From positions 1 through 5,118 of the forward strand of contig JAEEQU010000063.1 in assembly GCA_016285415.1 (NCBI GenBank): a DNA stretch of 5,118 nt, given 5' to 3'. The number at the start of each line of letters is the position of its first letter. Within the stretch, counting starts at the first letter, position 1. Of this stretch, positions 1 to 5,118 are shown piece by piece. The stretch comes from Alphaproteobacteria bacterium. GTDB taxonomy: Bacteria; Pseudomonadota; Alphaproteobacteria; Rs-D84. Made by a program: the position numbers and the translations under genes. A model generated the notes under the pieces. It did not search any database, was not told the origin of the DNA, and was given only the letters and a program-made list of their open reading frames with translations.

Positions 1-2
1 AC

Positions 3-547
3 GAACATATTGCCACAGTTGAAAATAATTACATTGTTGAATTGACTTTGCCTAAAATACGCGAAATCGCCGTACCAGGAGTTGAAGATATATTTTTCAA
101 ATTACGCGAAATAAATTTACCGGATACCGAGGTAATTCCCTCAGGTTTTTTTCAAAATGCAGTTCTTCGAACACATTAGAAGTTGTTAATATCCCAAATG
201 CACGAATTCTTGGTAGTTCTTTTTTATTTAATTGCTGCAATATAAAAAAATTAAATGCCCAAATGGTTGAAAAAATAGGTTCTCAGGCATTATGGTACAA
301 TAATTCGCTGGAACACCTGTATATGCCAATGTTACAACAGATTGGCGAAGGAAAACATGATGGATTCTTTGATAATATTTTGCATGCTAATAAAGTTTTA
401 AAATATGCGTATATTCCAAAACTACAGTATACCATGCCCAAGGAATATGCCAGATTACAAGCTATTGTGGCACAAAACAACATACAACAGATAAAACACG
501 CACAACAAGTGTCTATCCACGAACGCATGTCCATAGCATGTAAATAA
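3..547 (+). pseudogene. BspA-like leucine-rich repeat protein, 5'-partial and frameshifted
   Basis: The 3' end of a gene whose start lies before the window. One frame reads from base 3 to a TAG at 177-179. The frame one base back then carries the same kind of protein to TAA at 545-547. Both parts show irregular repeats of about 20-28 residues of the type L-x-x-(I/L)-x-(I/L/M)-P, then F-x-x-C or F-x-N, as in LREINLPDTEVIPSGFF, LEVVNIPNARILG, LEHLYMPMLQQIG and LKYAYIPKLQY. This is the LRR_5/BspA pattern, usually found in surface or secreted proteins that bind host or other cells. The C-terminus is a non-repeat, Gln- and His-containing helix with no anchor or sorting motif. The frames join naturally if one T is restored to the T run at 146-152. 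It may be a pseudogene, a sequencing error or a switchable gene. The family call is fairly sure, the role is inferred. Confidence 0.7.
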
Positions 548-617
548 TTTTCAAATACAAATTATAATTCCGTTTTTTTATTTATTGCAACGACCCGCCC
601 CCATAAAACTTAAAAAT

Positions 618-642
618 AAAATCGGCACAGTGGCCGATTTTT
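618..642 (+). terminator. Intrinsic terminator after the repeat protein gene
   Basis: The arms AAAATCGGC (618-626) and GCCGATTTT (633-641) pair around a six-base loop and are followed by a short T run. On the other strand the hairpin is followed by a T-rich stretch (complement of 611-620), so it may act in both directions. Confidence 0.75.
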
Positions 643-647
643 ATTAT

Positions 648-679
648 AAAAAACCGCCGATGTGGCGGTTATTTTTTTA
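648..679. terminator. Bidirectional terminator between convergent genes
   Basis: AACCGCC (652-658) pairs with GGCGGTT (664-670) around the loop GATGT. A T run follows on the + strand (672-678) and an A run precedes the stem (648-651), giving a T run on the - strand. It sits directly after the stop codon of the histidine-rich gene and is its likely terminator, while backing up the first hairpin on the + strand. Confidence 0.8.
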
Positions 680-958
680 CATTAACGCAGATATTAATAT
701 CGCGGTTGCAATAACCCAATCCCCCGCATCCACGTGATTATGATGAGCATGATGATGTGGGCGATGGTGATTGTGATGATTATTATGATGCGCAATATGA
801 TGATTTCCACCATGATGTGTTACTGGTTGAACATGCACAACGGTATGTTGTTGTGGTGCATGATGCCCACCATGATGTCCCGGGGCCGCAACCGCAGAAC
901 CCGCAGATAAAACCGCCGCTATAACACCAGCCATAATAAATTTACTTGTTTGTTTCAT
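677..958 (-). CDS. Secreted histidine-rich protein, putative metal-binding
   Basis: A 93-residue protein. The start at 958 is chosen over an upstream ATG at 1012 because AAAGGAG lies just before it and a clean signal peptide begins there: MKQTSK, a hydrophobic core (about residues 7-20) and a likely signal peptidase I site after AVA (residues 22-24). The mature part has 22 histidines between about residues 27 and 75, in HH and HHH clusters spaced by G, N, A, P and Q. A 13-residue hydrophobic tail, WVIATAILISALM, ends the protein. Histidine clusters of this sort bind Zn, Ni, Cu or Co in known periplasmic proteins, so a metal buffer or scavenger outside the cytoplasm is the natural inference. 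No named family was recognised and no Cys is present. The promoter holds a FUR-like operator, which supports metal control. The tail could insert in a membrane or be a structural strand. Confidence 0.8.
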   Translation of the reverse strand: MKQTSKFIMAGVIAAVLSAGSAVAAPGHHGGHHAPQQHTVVHVQPVTHHGGNHHIAHHNNHHNHHRPHHHAHHNHVDAGDWVIATAILISALM

Positions 959-981
959 GTTGTACTCCTTTGATACAAATT

Positions 982-1005
982 CATTATATAATATAATGAT
1001 TATAA
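982..1005. promoter_or_regulatory. Interlocked palindromes, putative FUR-family operator
   Basis: Two perfect palindromes overlap. CATTATAT-A-ATATAATG (982-998) covers the -10 box. TATAAT-G-ATTATA (992-1004) fills the spacer of the same promoter. With its flanks (991-1005) the second matches the PerR box consensus TTATAATNATTATAA at 13 of 14 defined positions and also resembles the 7-1-7 Fur core. A bound repressor would block polymerase. AT-rich DNA makes chance palindromes common, so the identity of the regulator (Fur, Zur, PerR/Irr type) is inference. Confidence 0.5.
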
Positions 1006-1012
1006 AATGCAA
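983..1012 (-). promoter_or_regulatory. Predicted sigma-70 promoter of the histidine-rich gene
   Basis: On the - strand, TTGCAT (1007-1012) as -35 and a perfect TATAAT (983-988) as -10 are separated by 18 bases. Transcription would start near 976, giving a leader of about 18 bases that carries the AAAGGAG ribosome site. Confidence 0.6.
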
Positions 1013-1019
1013 CTATTTT

Positions 1020-1035
1020 TTTACAAATGTGTAAA
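1020..1035. promoter_or_regulatory. Inverted repeat TTTACA-N4-TGTAAA between divergent genes
   Basis: A perfect 6-base inverted repeat with a 4-base centre (AATG). It lies upstream of both the histidine-rich gene promoter and the acpS promoter, a usual place for an operator. No regulator is assigned. Confidence 0.3.
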
Positions 1036-1052
1036 TTTATATAATTTTGTGC

Positions 1053-1082
1053 TTGCACGAATCGGTAAAAAGTTTCTATATT
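1053..1082 (+). promoter_or_regulatory. Predicted acpS promoter with an internal GANTC site
   Basis: TTGCAC (1053-1058) and TATATT (1077-1082) are separated by 18 bases, giving a start near 1089 and a leader of about 40 bases. GAATC, a CcrM-type GANTC methylation site, abuts the -35 box at 1059-1063, the sort of placement described for GcrA-dependent promoters. A second GANTC (1123-1127) overlaps the ribosome site. Confidence 0.5.
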
Positions 1083-1129
1083 GCCGTATCAGTTCAACAT
1101 ATATTTCATATATCCAAGGGAGGAATCTT

Positions 1130-1504
1130 ATGATTGTCGGTATTGGGATAGATTTGGTTGAATCAGGACGTTTTCTTGATTGGTCCGCGTTCAAAAAGCA
1201 ACGTATATTTACCAAAAAAGAACTTGAATACGCAGATGCAGATAACGCAAATGCCGAAAAGCATCTTGCAAATTTTTGGGCTGCGCGCGAAGCATGTTTA
1301 AAGGCGCTTGGTACTGGATTTGGCGATGAAATCGCGTTTTCTGATATTTCTGTTGTGCATGATGATAACGGACACCCCGAAATAATGATTACTGGTGGTG
1401 CACGTACCGCATTAAAGACACTTGCCGGTCAAACCGCGGCTGTTCACCTATCCATAACCGACCAAGAAAATTTCTCGGCGGCAATTGTTGTAATTGAAAA
1501 ATAA
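1130..1504 (+). CDS. acpS: Holo-[acyl-carrier-protein] synthase
   Basis: AcpS transfers the 4'-phosphopantetheine arm of coenzyme A to a serine of apo-ACP, activating it for fatty acid synthesis in the cytoplasm. The 124-residue product has the usual family length. The N-terminus MIVGIGIDLVE carries the Mg-binding Asp (D8). The second signature, FWAAREACLKALGTGF (49-64), holds the catalytic and metal-binding Glu (E54) and the KALGTG loop. The C-terminal strand HLSITDQENFSAAIVV (106-121) matches the family end. The start at 1130 is preceded by the strong site AAGGGAGG with 6 bases spacing; an open frame runs back to 1007 but that extension has no homology to the family. In many alphaproteobacteria acpS sits near pdxJ and lepB; neither is adjacent here. 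It appears to be a single-gene transcript, with its own promoter and terminator. Confidence 0.95.
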   Translation: MIVGIGIDLVESGRFLDWSAFKKQRIFTKKELEYADADNANAEKHLANFWAAREACLKALGTGFGDEIAFSDISVVHDDNGHPEIMITGGARTALKTLAGQTAAVHLSITDQENFSAAIVVIEK

Positions 1505-1516
1505 ATTATTACAAAT

Positions 1517-1553
1517 AAAAAAATATCACACGCAATCGTGTGATATTTTTTTA
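1517..1553. terminator. Strong bidirectional terminator, acpS versus the gcrA operon
   Basis: AAATATCACACG (1521-1532) pairs perfectly with CGTGTGATATTT (1537-1548) around a CAAT loop. The stem extends with A-T pairs to about 17 base pairs, giving T runs on both strands. It lies between the convergent stop codons of acpS and the 705-residue protein gene and serves both. Confidence 0.9.
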
Positions 1554-1562
1554 CATTTATTT

Positions 1563-3680
1563 TTAATAGATTTCTTCGTGATATCCAACACTATATTGTC
1601 CACCATCATGGATACTTAAATAATCACGACCACCCGAATCTTCCATTATGAAACCTTCATCTGCTTCATCAATATATCCTTCGTCCGATTCGTATTCATC
1701 GTATGGCATCGGTTGTGGTTCATCGTAATATATTTGATCTTCTTGGTAATATTCCTCATCACCGCCGTCTTGATAATACAACTCTTCTTCATCAACGTAA
1801 TTCGGTGCGACCACAGGCACAGATATAACATCATCTTCAAATATTACATCTGGGACATATATGCCTTGGCTTTCACGTGAAACACCATATGCTTGTTTCC
1901 GTGCCAAAACACTTTCTTCACTTTCTACTTCTGGAACTTCTGGTTCTGCCGCAACCATAACATCCGCAGGATTCGGATAAATAACGTTAATTGGTTCTGG
2001 TTCAATAATCGGTTCTGGCGGTTCTGGCGGTTCTGGCTCAATAATTGGCTCTGGTTCTGGTTCCACAATCGGCTCTGGTTCCGGTTCTGGTTCAACCGTA
2101 ACAACTTTTGTTCCACCAATAACATCTGGTTGCTTTATTGGTTCTGTTTGTATTGTTTTATCAGCAAACGGCATCGGTTTTTTGTTGTTTTCCTTTTGAT
2201 ACAACCACAAAGTAAATATGGATAACGCAATCAGTAATATCAGCAAGAAATAATAAAACACCGTTGGTCTAGAATTCCCAGCACTACCAACTGGTTTAAC
2301 CGCCGTCGTTTCCCCAGTAATTGGCGAAATAGGACGCGTACCATACGATGCAGGACGCGTGGTATTTTGTGTCACAGGCGCCGCCGGTGTGGTATTTGCA
2401 TATTGTGTATTATTTAATTGACCCGTTCTATCCATATCAGCCCCCGTTGACTCTTTAACAGATTGTATTTTATTCAACACAGGTTCTGGTTCCTGATAAT
2501 CCGTTGCTTCGGCATAATCAGACGCAGACGAATTGTTTTCAGAAAATGATAATGGTTGTGTAACTGGAACCTCGTGTATTTCTGTGGTTTCCACAGTTTC
2601 AATTTTTTCTTGTTTCACAACATCCGCAGTATGATTATCCACTGGATTCGCCGTTGGTTCCGGTTTTATATCTTCAAACGCAACCGGTTTAAAGGCGATT
2701 TCTTCATCCAAGATTTCTGGATTTTCGTCAAATAATGGTTTTACTTCTTCTGTTTCTGGTGTGTCTGGCATTTTATTTTCCTGGGGTTCTGATTGTGTTT
2801 CATAATCTGGCACGGGTAAAGTTGCCCGCGGTTCAGAATTATCTGTTGTTTTTACCACTTCTTCTGTTACTGTTGTTTCTTCTGATACTTCTTCATTTTT
2901 CTGAATTTCTTCTTGATATAAATTTGTAAAACTTGGCGCATCATCCACAATTTTCTGTGGCGTATCCGCAGATTTCAATACTGGCCGACGACGTGATAAA
3001 ATATCACGTGCAACATCCGCATCATCACGCGCCGCATCACCACGACGAACGGCATTATCCAACCGTTTTTTCGCACGCGTATTTTTTTCTTCGGTTCTAT
3101 CAATTTGCGATTCGATTTTTAATATGCGTGATGCGGTTTCTTTTGGCGGTTCACGCCCAACCTCACTGCGCCGATATTCAAGATCTTCTTTTAATTTTTT
3201 AATTTTTTGCGTTAAATTTGTAATTGTGCGTTCCGCGATTCGCGCAGTTTTCGCAGATTGCGCAATTATATCAGTCGCCGCAACCAATCGTTCTGTCGCC
3301 GCACGACGCACAGCGGCGTCGCGAAAATCGTATAATTTAATCAATGCATCGGTGGTATCTTGGCCTGATTCATACGCATCAATCAAATGCGCATAAAATT
3401 CCAACCCACCATATTCAATATCTAACTTTTGATATTTGTTTTCTTTTTTTGGACGAACATCTTCCAAATCCAATTTGAAATCATTGGACAAAACATCGTC
3501 CCACTTACGATTTTCATACGAATCCATCACCAGCAATACATACGGTTTGTATTCGTCAATCGTTTCATCTAAAACAACAACCAACCGGTCGTCTTCCCCG
3601 CGCCACGCACGAAAAACATTGCCGGAAATTTCATAATCCGTGGAGGTCAACTGATAAAATTTCTTTCTCTCTCGTGGCAT
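1563..3680 (-). CDS. Single-pass membrane protein with coiled coil, Pro-Glu stalk and acidic tail
   Basis: A 705-residue protein of unrecognised family. Residues 1-115 look globular and conserved in style (rich in Y, D, V, L). Residues 120-235 are charged, Ala/Arg/Lys/Glu-rich and predicted helical or coiled coil. Residues 240-470 are low-complexity, rich in E, T, P, S and N, so likely disordered. One membrane helix follows at about 473-494 (VFYYFLLILLIALSIFTLWL). After it come a Pro-Glu stalk (530-563; units such as VEPEPEPI and IIEPEP) and a very acidic, Tyr-rich tail (628-705). There is no signal peptide, so the likely topology is N-terminus in the cytoplasm and tail in the periplasm, but the lysines after the helix weaken the positive-inside argument. 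The plan recalls polar or envelope organisers such as PodJ, and its stalk recalls TonB; these are analogies, not homology. It follows gcrA by 24 bases and is probably co-transcribed. The start has a GGGG-containing site 12 bases upstream, rather far. Confidence 0.85.
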   Translation of the reverse strand: MPRERKKFYQLTSTDYEISGNVFRAWRGEDDRLVVVLDETIDEYKPYVLLVMDSYENRKWDDVLSNDFKLDLEDVRPKKENKYQKLDIEYGGLEFYAHLIDAYESGQDTTDALIKLYDFRDAAVRRAATERLVAATDIIAQSAKTARIAERTITNLTQKIKKLKEDLEYRRSEVGREPPKETASRILKIESQIDRTEEKNTRAKKRLDNAVRRGDAARDDADVARDILSRRRPVLKSADTPQKIVDDAPSFTNLYQEEIQKNEEVSEETTVTEEVVKTTDNSEPRATLPVPDYETQSEPQENKMPDTPETEEVKPLFDENPEILDEEIAFKPVAFEDIKPEPTANPVDNHTADVVKQEKIETVETTEIHEVPVTQPLSFSENNSSASDYAEATDYQEPEPVLNKIQSVKESTGADMDRTGQLNNTQYANTTPAAPVTQNTTRPASYGTRPISPITGETTAVKPVGSAGNSRPTVFYYFLLILLIALSIFTLWLYQKENNKKPMPFADKTIQTEPIKQPDVIGGTKVVTVEPEPEPEPIVEPEPEPIIEPEPPEPPEPIIEPEPINVIYPNPADVMVAAEPEVPEVESEESVLARKQAYGVSRESQGIYVPDVIFEDDVISVPVVAPNYVDEEELYYQDGGDEEYYQEDQIYYDEPQPMPYDEYESDEGYIDEADEGFIMEDSGGRDYLSIHDGGQYSVGYHEEIY
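1992..2093 (-). repeat. Pro-Glu-encoding tandem repeat inside the 705-residue protein gene
   Basis: On the + strand this reads as degenerate GGTTCTGGCTC-type units with AATAATC or ACAATC between them. They encode blocks of (P-E)n separated by I-I or I-V, giving four blocks of unequal length. Such repeats expand and contract easily and make a stiff extended chain. Confidence 0.7.
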
Positions 3681-3704
3681 TTATACGCATTTCCCCTTTG
3701 CAGT

Positions 3705-4325
3705 TTATTTCTTTTTCGGCGGTGCAAACTGATACGCCTGTTTGCAGTGTTCATAACAATATGGTTTACCAACAAAAACTGGTGCGCCACAAAAATGGAA
3801 CCCTTCGGAATCAGGATCACCAATTGGCCAACGGCACTGATTCGGTTTTAGATTTGCCATTTCCAACGCGTGTTGAACGATGCGTTGATGCACACTGGTA
3901 TTACGCCCAGTAATTGCGCGACCCACAACTTTCTTTTTTGGTTCCTCGGCTGTTTTCTTTTGCGGTGTAACTTTGGCAACCTTGGCCTTTGGTGTTGCCA
4001 CTTTGGTTGTTTTCTTTTTCACAACCGGTGCCGCAGATTTCTTTGCCGGCGTTGTTTTCTTTGTTGCAGGTGCTTTTGCAGGTGTTTTCACTGGCGTTTT
4101 TTTCGTTACCACCTTCTTGGCAGGCGCCTTTTTCGCCACAGCCGATTTCCCAGATGACGCCTTGGGTTCTTCTATGGCCTTGGTATTCCACCCCAAACGA
4201 TGCAACTTACCCACAATGGCATTCTTGGACATGCCTAATTTTTTACCCATTTCCGAAGTGGACAAACCCTTGCCCATCAGGGCTTTCAGCTTTTTTAAAA
4301 CATTATTATCCCAAGTTTTACTCAT
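3705..4325 (-). CDS. gcrA: GcrA cell-cycle transcriptional regulator
   Basis: GcrA binds sigma-70 RNA polymerase and raises transcription from promoters with CcrM-methylated GANTC sites, helping drive the alphaproteobacterial cell cycle. The N-terminal helix-turn-helix (residues 1-45) shows W5, the GLSTSEMGKKLG segment and the signature SKNAIVGKLHRLGW. The C-terminal sigma-binding part (about 160-197) shows CRWPIGDP, FHFCGAPV and GKPYCYEHC; its cysteines C164, C179, C190 and C194 with H177 and H193 could bind zinc, though that is inference. Between them lies a linker (55-132) with 26 lysines in 78 residues, plus Ala, Pro, Thr and Val, in PAKK/TPAK-like units resembling a histone H1 tail. At 206 residues it is longer than the Caulobacter protein (about 170). 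The ribosome site GGGGTT is about 8-10 bases before the ATG. It leads an operon with the 705-residue protein. Confidence 0.93.
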   Translation of the reverse strand: MSKTWDNNVLKKLKALMGKGLSTSEMGKKLGMSKNAIVGKLHRLGWNTKAIEEPKASSGKSAVAKKAPAKKVVTKKTPVKTPAKAPATKKTTPAKKSAAPVVKKKTTKVATPKAKVAKVTPQKKTAEEPKKKVVGRAITGRNTSVHQRIVQHALEMANLKPNQCRWPIGDPDSEGFHFCGAPVFVGKPYCYEHCKQAYQFAPPKKK

Positions 4326-4348
4326 TTTATTTCAACCCCAATAATTTA

Positions 4349-4383
4349 TATGATATTATATACTATCATAAAACCGATTCGAA
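4349..4383. promoter_or_regulatory. gcrA promoter region with inverted repeat and GANTC site
   Basis: On the - strand TATAAT (4355-4360) is a perfect -10 box; the -35 position (4378-4383) reads TTCGAA, a weak match, at 17 bases spacing. GATTC (4376-4380), a GANTC site, overlaps that -35. TATGATA (4349-4355) and TATCATA (4364-4370) form a 7-base inverted repeat spanning the -10. The same 70-base gap must also hold the promoter of the divergent peptidase gene, for which I see only weak candidates (TATGAT 4349-4354, TATACT 4359-4364). Confidence 0.45.
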
Positions 4384-4399
4384 ACGCAAGGGAGAAAAT

Positions 4400-4882
4400 A
4401 TGTTTTTATATACTTTTTGGGTCTTTTTTATATTGCTGATTATAACCGCGATTTATCTTGGGTGGAAAATAGCGAAAACAGATATGCGCCGCCGAATTAT
4501 TCCGGATGCATATTTGTTTCCATTACTGATAATTGGCGCAATTTTGGTGACATTTTTCCCCGCATGGCCCGTGAATACCAGTGCGGCGGTCATCGGTATG
4601 ACATTTGGATACCTAATGTCCGCAATCGTCGGGCTTGTTTTTGATAGAATTTTACAACGCCGCAACCCAAAATCTGAAAGCCCGATTGGTATGGGCGATA
4701 TAAAATTGATTTCTGTTGGGGGGCTGTGGTGTGGCCCGACAGGTTTGGCCATTGCACTGGTGTTGGCGTGTCTTTTCGGCGCCGCATGGGGATTTTGGAA
4801 AAAAGAAAAATTTATTCCATTTGCACCATTTTTTGTGGTCGCTGTATTTTTATCTTTAATTACCATTACATTTTTGATATAA
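4400..4882 (+). CDS. A24-family prepilin peptidase, CpaA/TadV-like
   Basis: An inner-membrane aspartic protease that removes the short leader of type IV-like prepilins. The 160-residue product is nearly all membrane helices. It has both catalytic aspartates in their motifs: D28 in TDMRRRIIPD and D100 in the family GxGD motif, here GMGDIKL. The C-terminal IPFAPF also fits the family. It lacks the N-terminal zinc-binding methyltransferase domain of PilD, so it matches the short CpaA/TadV class that serves Flp/Tad pili; GspO-like roles are not excluded. The start at 4400 has GGGAG five bases upstream. An in-frame extension back to 3989 runs antisense to gcrA and is not credible. No pilin or secretion ATPase gene is in the window, so the substrate is unknown. 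Confidence 0.88.
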   Translation: MFLYTFWVFFILLIITAIYLGWKIAKTDMRRRIIPDAYLFPLLIIGAILVTFFPAWPVNTSAAVIGMTFGYLMSAIVGLVFDRILQRRNPKSESPIGMGDIKLISVGGLWCGPTGLAIALVLACLFGAAWGFWKKEKFIPFAPFFVVAVFLSLITITFLI

Positions 4883-4883
4883 T
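4875..4883 (+). promoter_or_regulatory. Extended -10 promoter for the downstream exported-protein gene
   Basis: TGATATAAT is a full extended -10 element (TGn plus TATAAT) that overlaps the peptidase stop codon. The -35 position (4855-4860, TTTAAT) is weak, as is tolerated with an extended -10. A start near 4890 would leave about 19 leader bases carrying the G-rich ribosome site. No terminator separates the two genes, so read-through is also likely. Confidence 0.45.
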
Positions 4884-4908
4884 GCAATGATAAGAGAATA
4901 GGGGGGAT

Positions 4909-5118
4909 ATGAAAGCAACCCACTTAATTTATATTGGATTAATTGCATATTGTTCGGTTATGCAGGTGGCGAATTGCGCACAAAAATCGCCCACACCGTT
5001 TTCAACATACGGTCAAATTCAGAATGTCCAAAATTATTCTTCAAACCCATTTTGGACCAAGGACAGCCCATATAACCTGCGCATGCCAACCCCAATTTAT
5101 GCAACTGGGCCAGATTTA
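4909..5118 (+). CDS. Exported protein of unknown function, 3'-partial
   Basis: The first 70 residues of a gene cut by the window end. The ATG at 4909 follows the run AGGGGGG (4900-4906). Residues 1-24 look like a signal peptide: MKATHL, a hydrophobic stretch (IYIGLIAYCSVMQVA), then NCA. The cleavage site is not typical, and VANC is a poor lipobox because Asn precedes the Cys, so lipoprotein status is doubtful. The following part is rich in N, P, S, Q and Y, with NPFWTKDSPYNLRMPTPIYA (residues 46-65), which looks like an ordered, possibly conserved segment. The family was not recognised. It lies 26 bases after the prepilin peptidase gene and may be co-expressed with it, but it has no prepilin-type leader followed by a long hydrophobic helix, so it is not an evident pilin. 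Confidence 0.75.
   Translation, partial: MKATHLIYIGLIAYCSVMQVANCAQKSPTPFSTYGQIQNVQNYSSNPFWTKDSPYNLRMPTPIYATGPDL

Noticed and set aside
263..547. Separate 94-residue gene starting at 263
   Set aside because: The same frame is open and repeat-like back to about 150, and there is no ribosome site before 263. It is the tail of the frameshifted repeat gene.
959..1012. 18-residue N-terminal extension of the histidine-rich protein
   Set aside because: It would place residues before a clean signal peptide and would need transcription to begin upstream of the predicted -35.
1007..1129. N-terminal extension of acpS
   Set aside because: It has no family match and contains the predicted promoter; the start at 1130 has a strong ribosome site and the standard AcpS N-terminus.
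1992..2093. CRISPR array or non-coding tandem repeat
   Set aside because: The units are short and irregular, there are no unique spacers, and they sit in frame in a long coding region.
3930..4163. Separate histone H1-like gene
   Set aside because: The lysine-rich segment is continuous in frame with both GcrA domains.
3989..4399. Long N-terminal extension of the prepilin peptidase, and other + strand frames here rich in F, L and C
   Set aside because: They are antisense to the Lys/Ala-rich part of gcrA, whose composition creates open hydrophobic frames on the opposite strand.
4453..4923. 156-residue open frame on the - strand
   Set aside because: It is antisense to a peptidase with intact catalytic motifs, with no family features of its own.
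1..5118. Overall enrichment of GANTC sites
   Set aside because: I counted about 16 by eye, close to the chance expectation for this length and base composition. Only their placement at promoters is of interest.

Overview
The window is an AT-rich stretch (roughly 40% GC by eye) from an alphaproteobacterium. The strongest evidence is a GcrA cell-cycle regulator, a family essentially confined to that class. A BspA-type leucine-rich repeat protein, common in host-associated bacteria, and the low GC would suit one of the uncultured gut or host-associated lineages, but that placement is inference. No rRNA, tRNA, insertion sequence, CRISPR array or phage gene is visible.

Layout from left to right. 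Positions 3-547 (+) hold the 3' part of a leucine-rich repeat gene broken by a one-base frameshift at a run of seven T. Two bidirectional hairpin terminators (618-679) separate it from a small convergent gene (677-958, -) for a secreted, extremely histidine-rich protein. Its promoter contains two interlocked palindromes, one of which closely resembles a FUR-family operator. Divergent from it is acpS (1130-1504, +), encoding holo-ACP synthase. A strong hairpin (1517-1553) serves both acpS and the convergent operon on the other strand. That operon is gcrA (3705-4325, -) followed 24 bases later by a gene for a 705-residue, single-pass membrane protein of unknown function (1563-3680, -). Divergent from gcrA is a short A24-family prepilin peptidase (4400-4882, +), followed by the start of a gene for an exported protein cut by the window edge (4909-5118, +).

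The genes do not form one pathway. The links I can support are the gcrA/705-residue protein operon, the GANTC methylation sites at the predicted acpS and gcrA promoters (GcrA acts with CcrM methylation of GANTC), and a possible metal-responsive circuit at the histidine-rich gene. The best candidates for undescribed biology are the FUR-like control of the polyhistidine protein, the large membrane protein co-transcribed with gcrA, and the homopolymer frameshift in the repeat protein. I saw no complete new multi-gene system.
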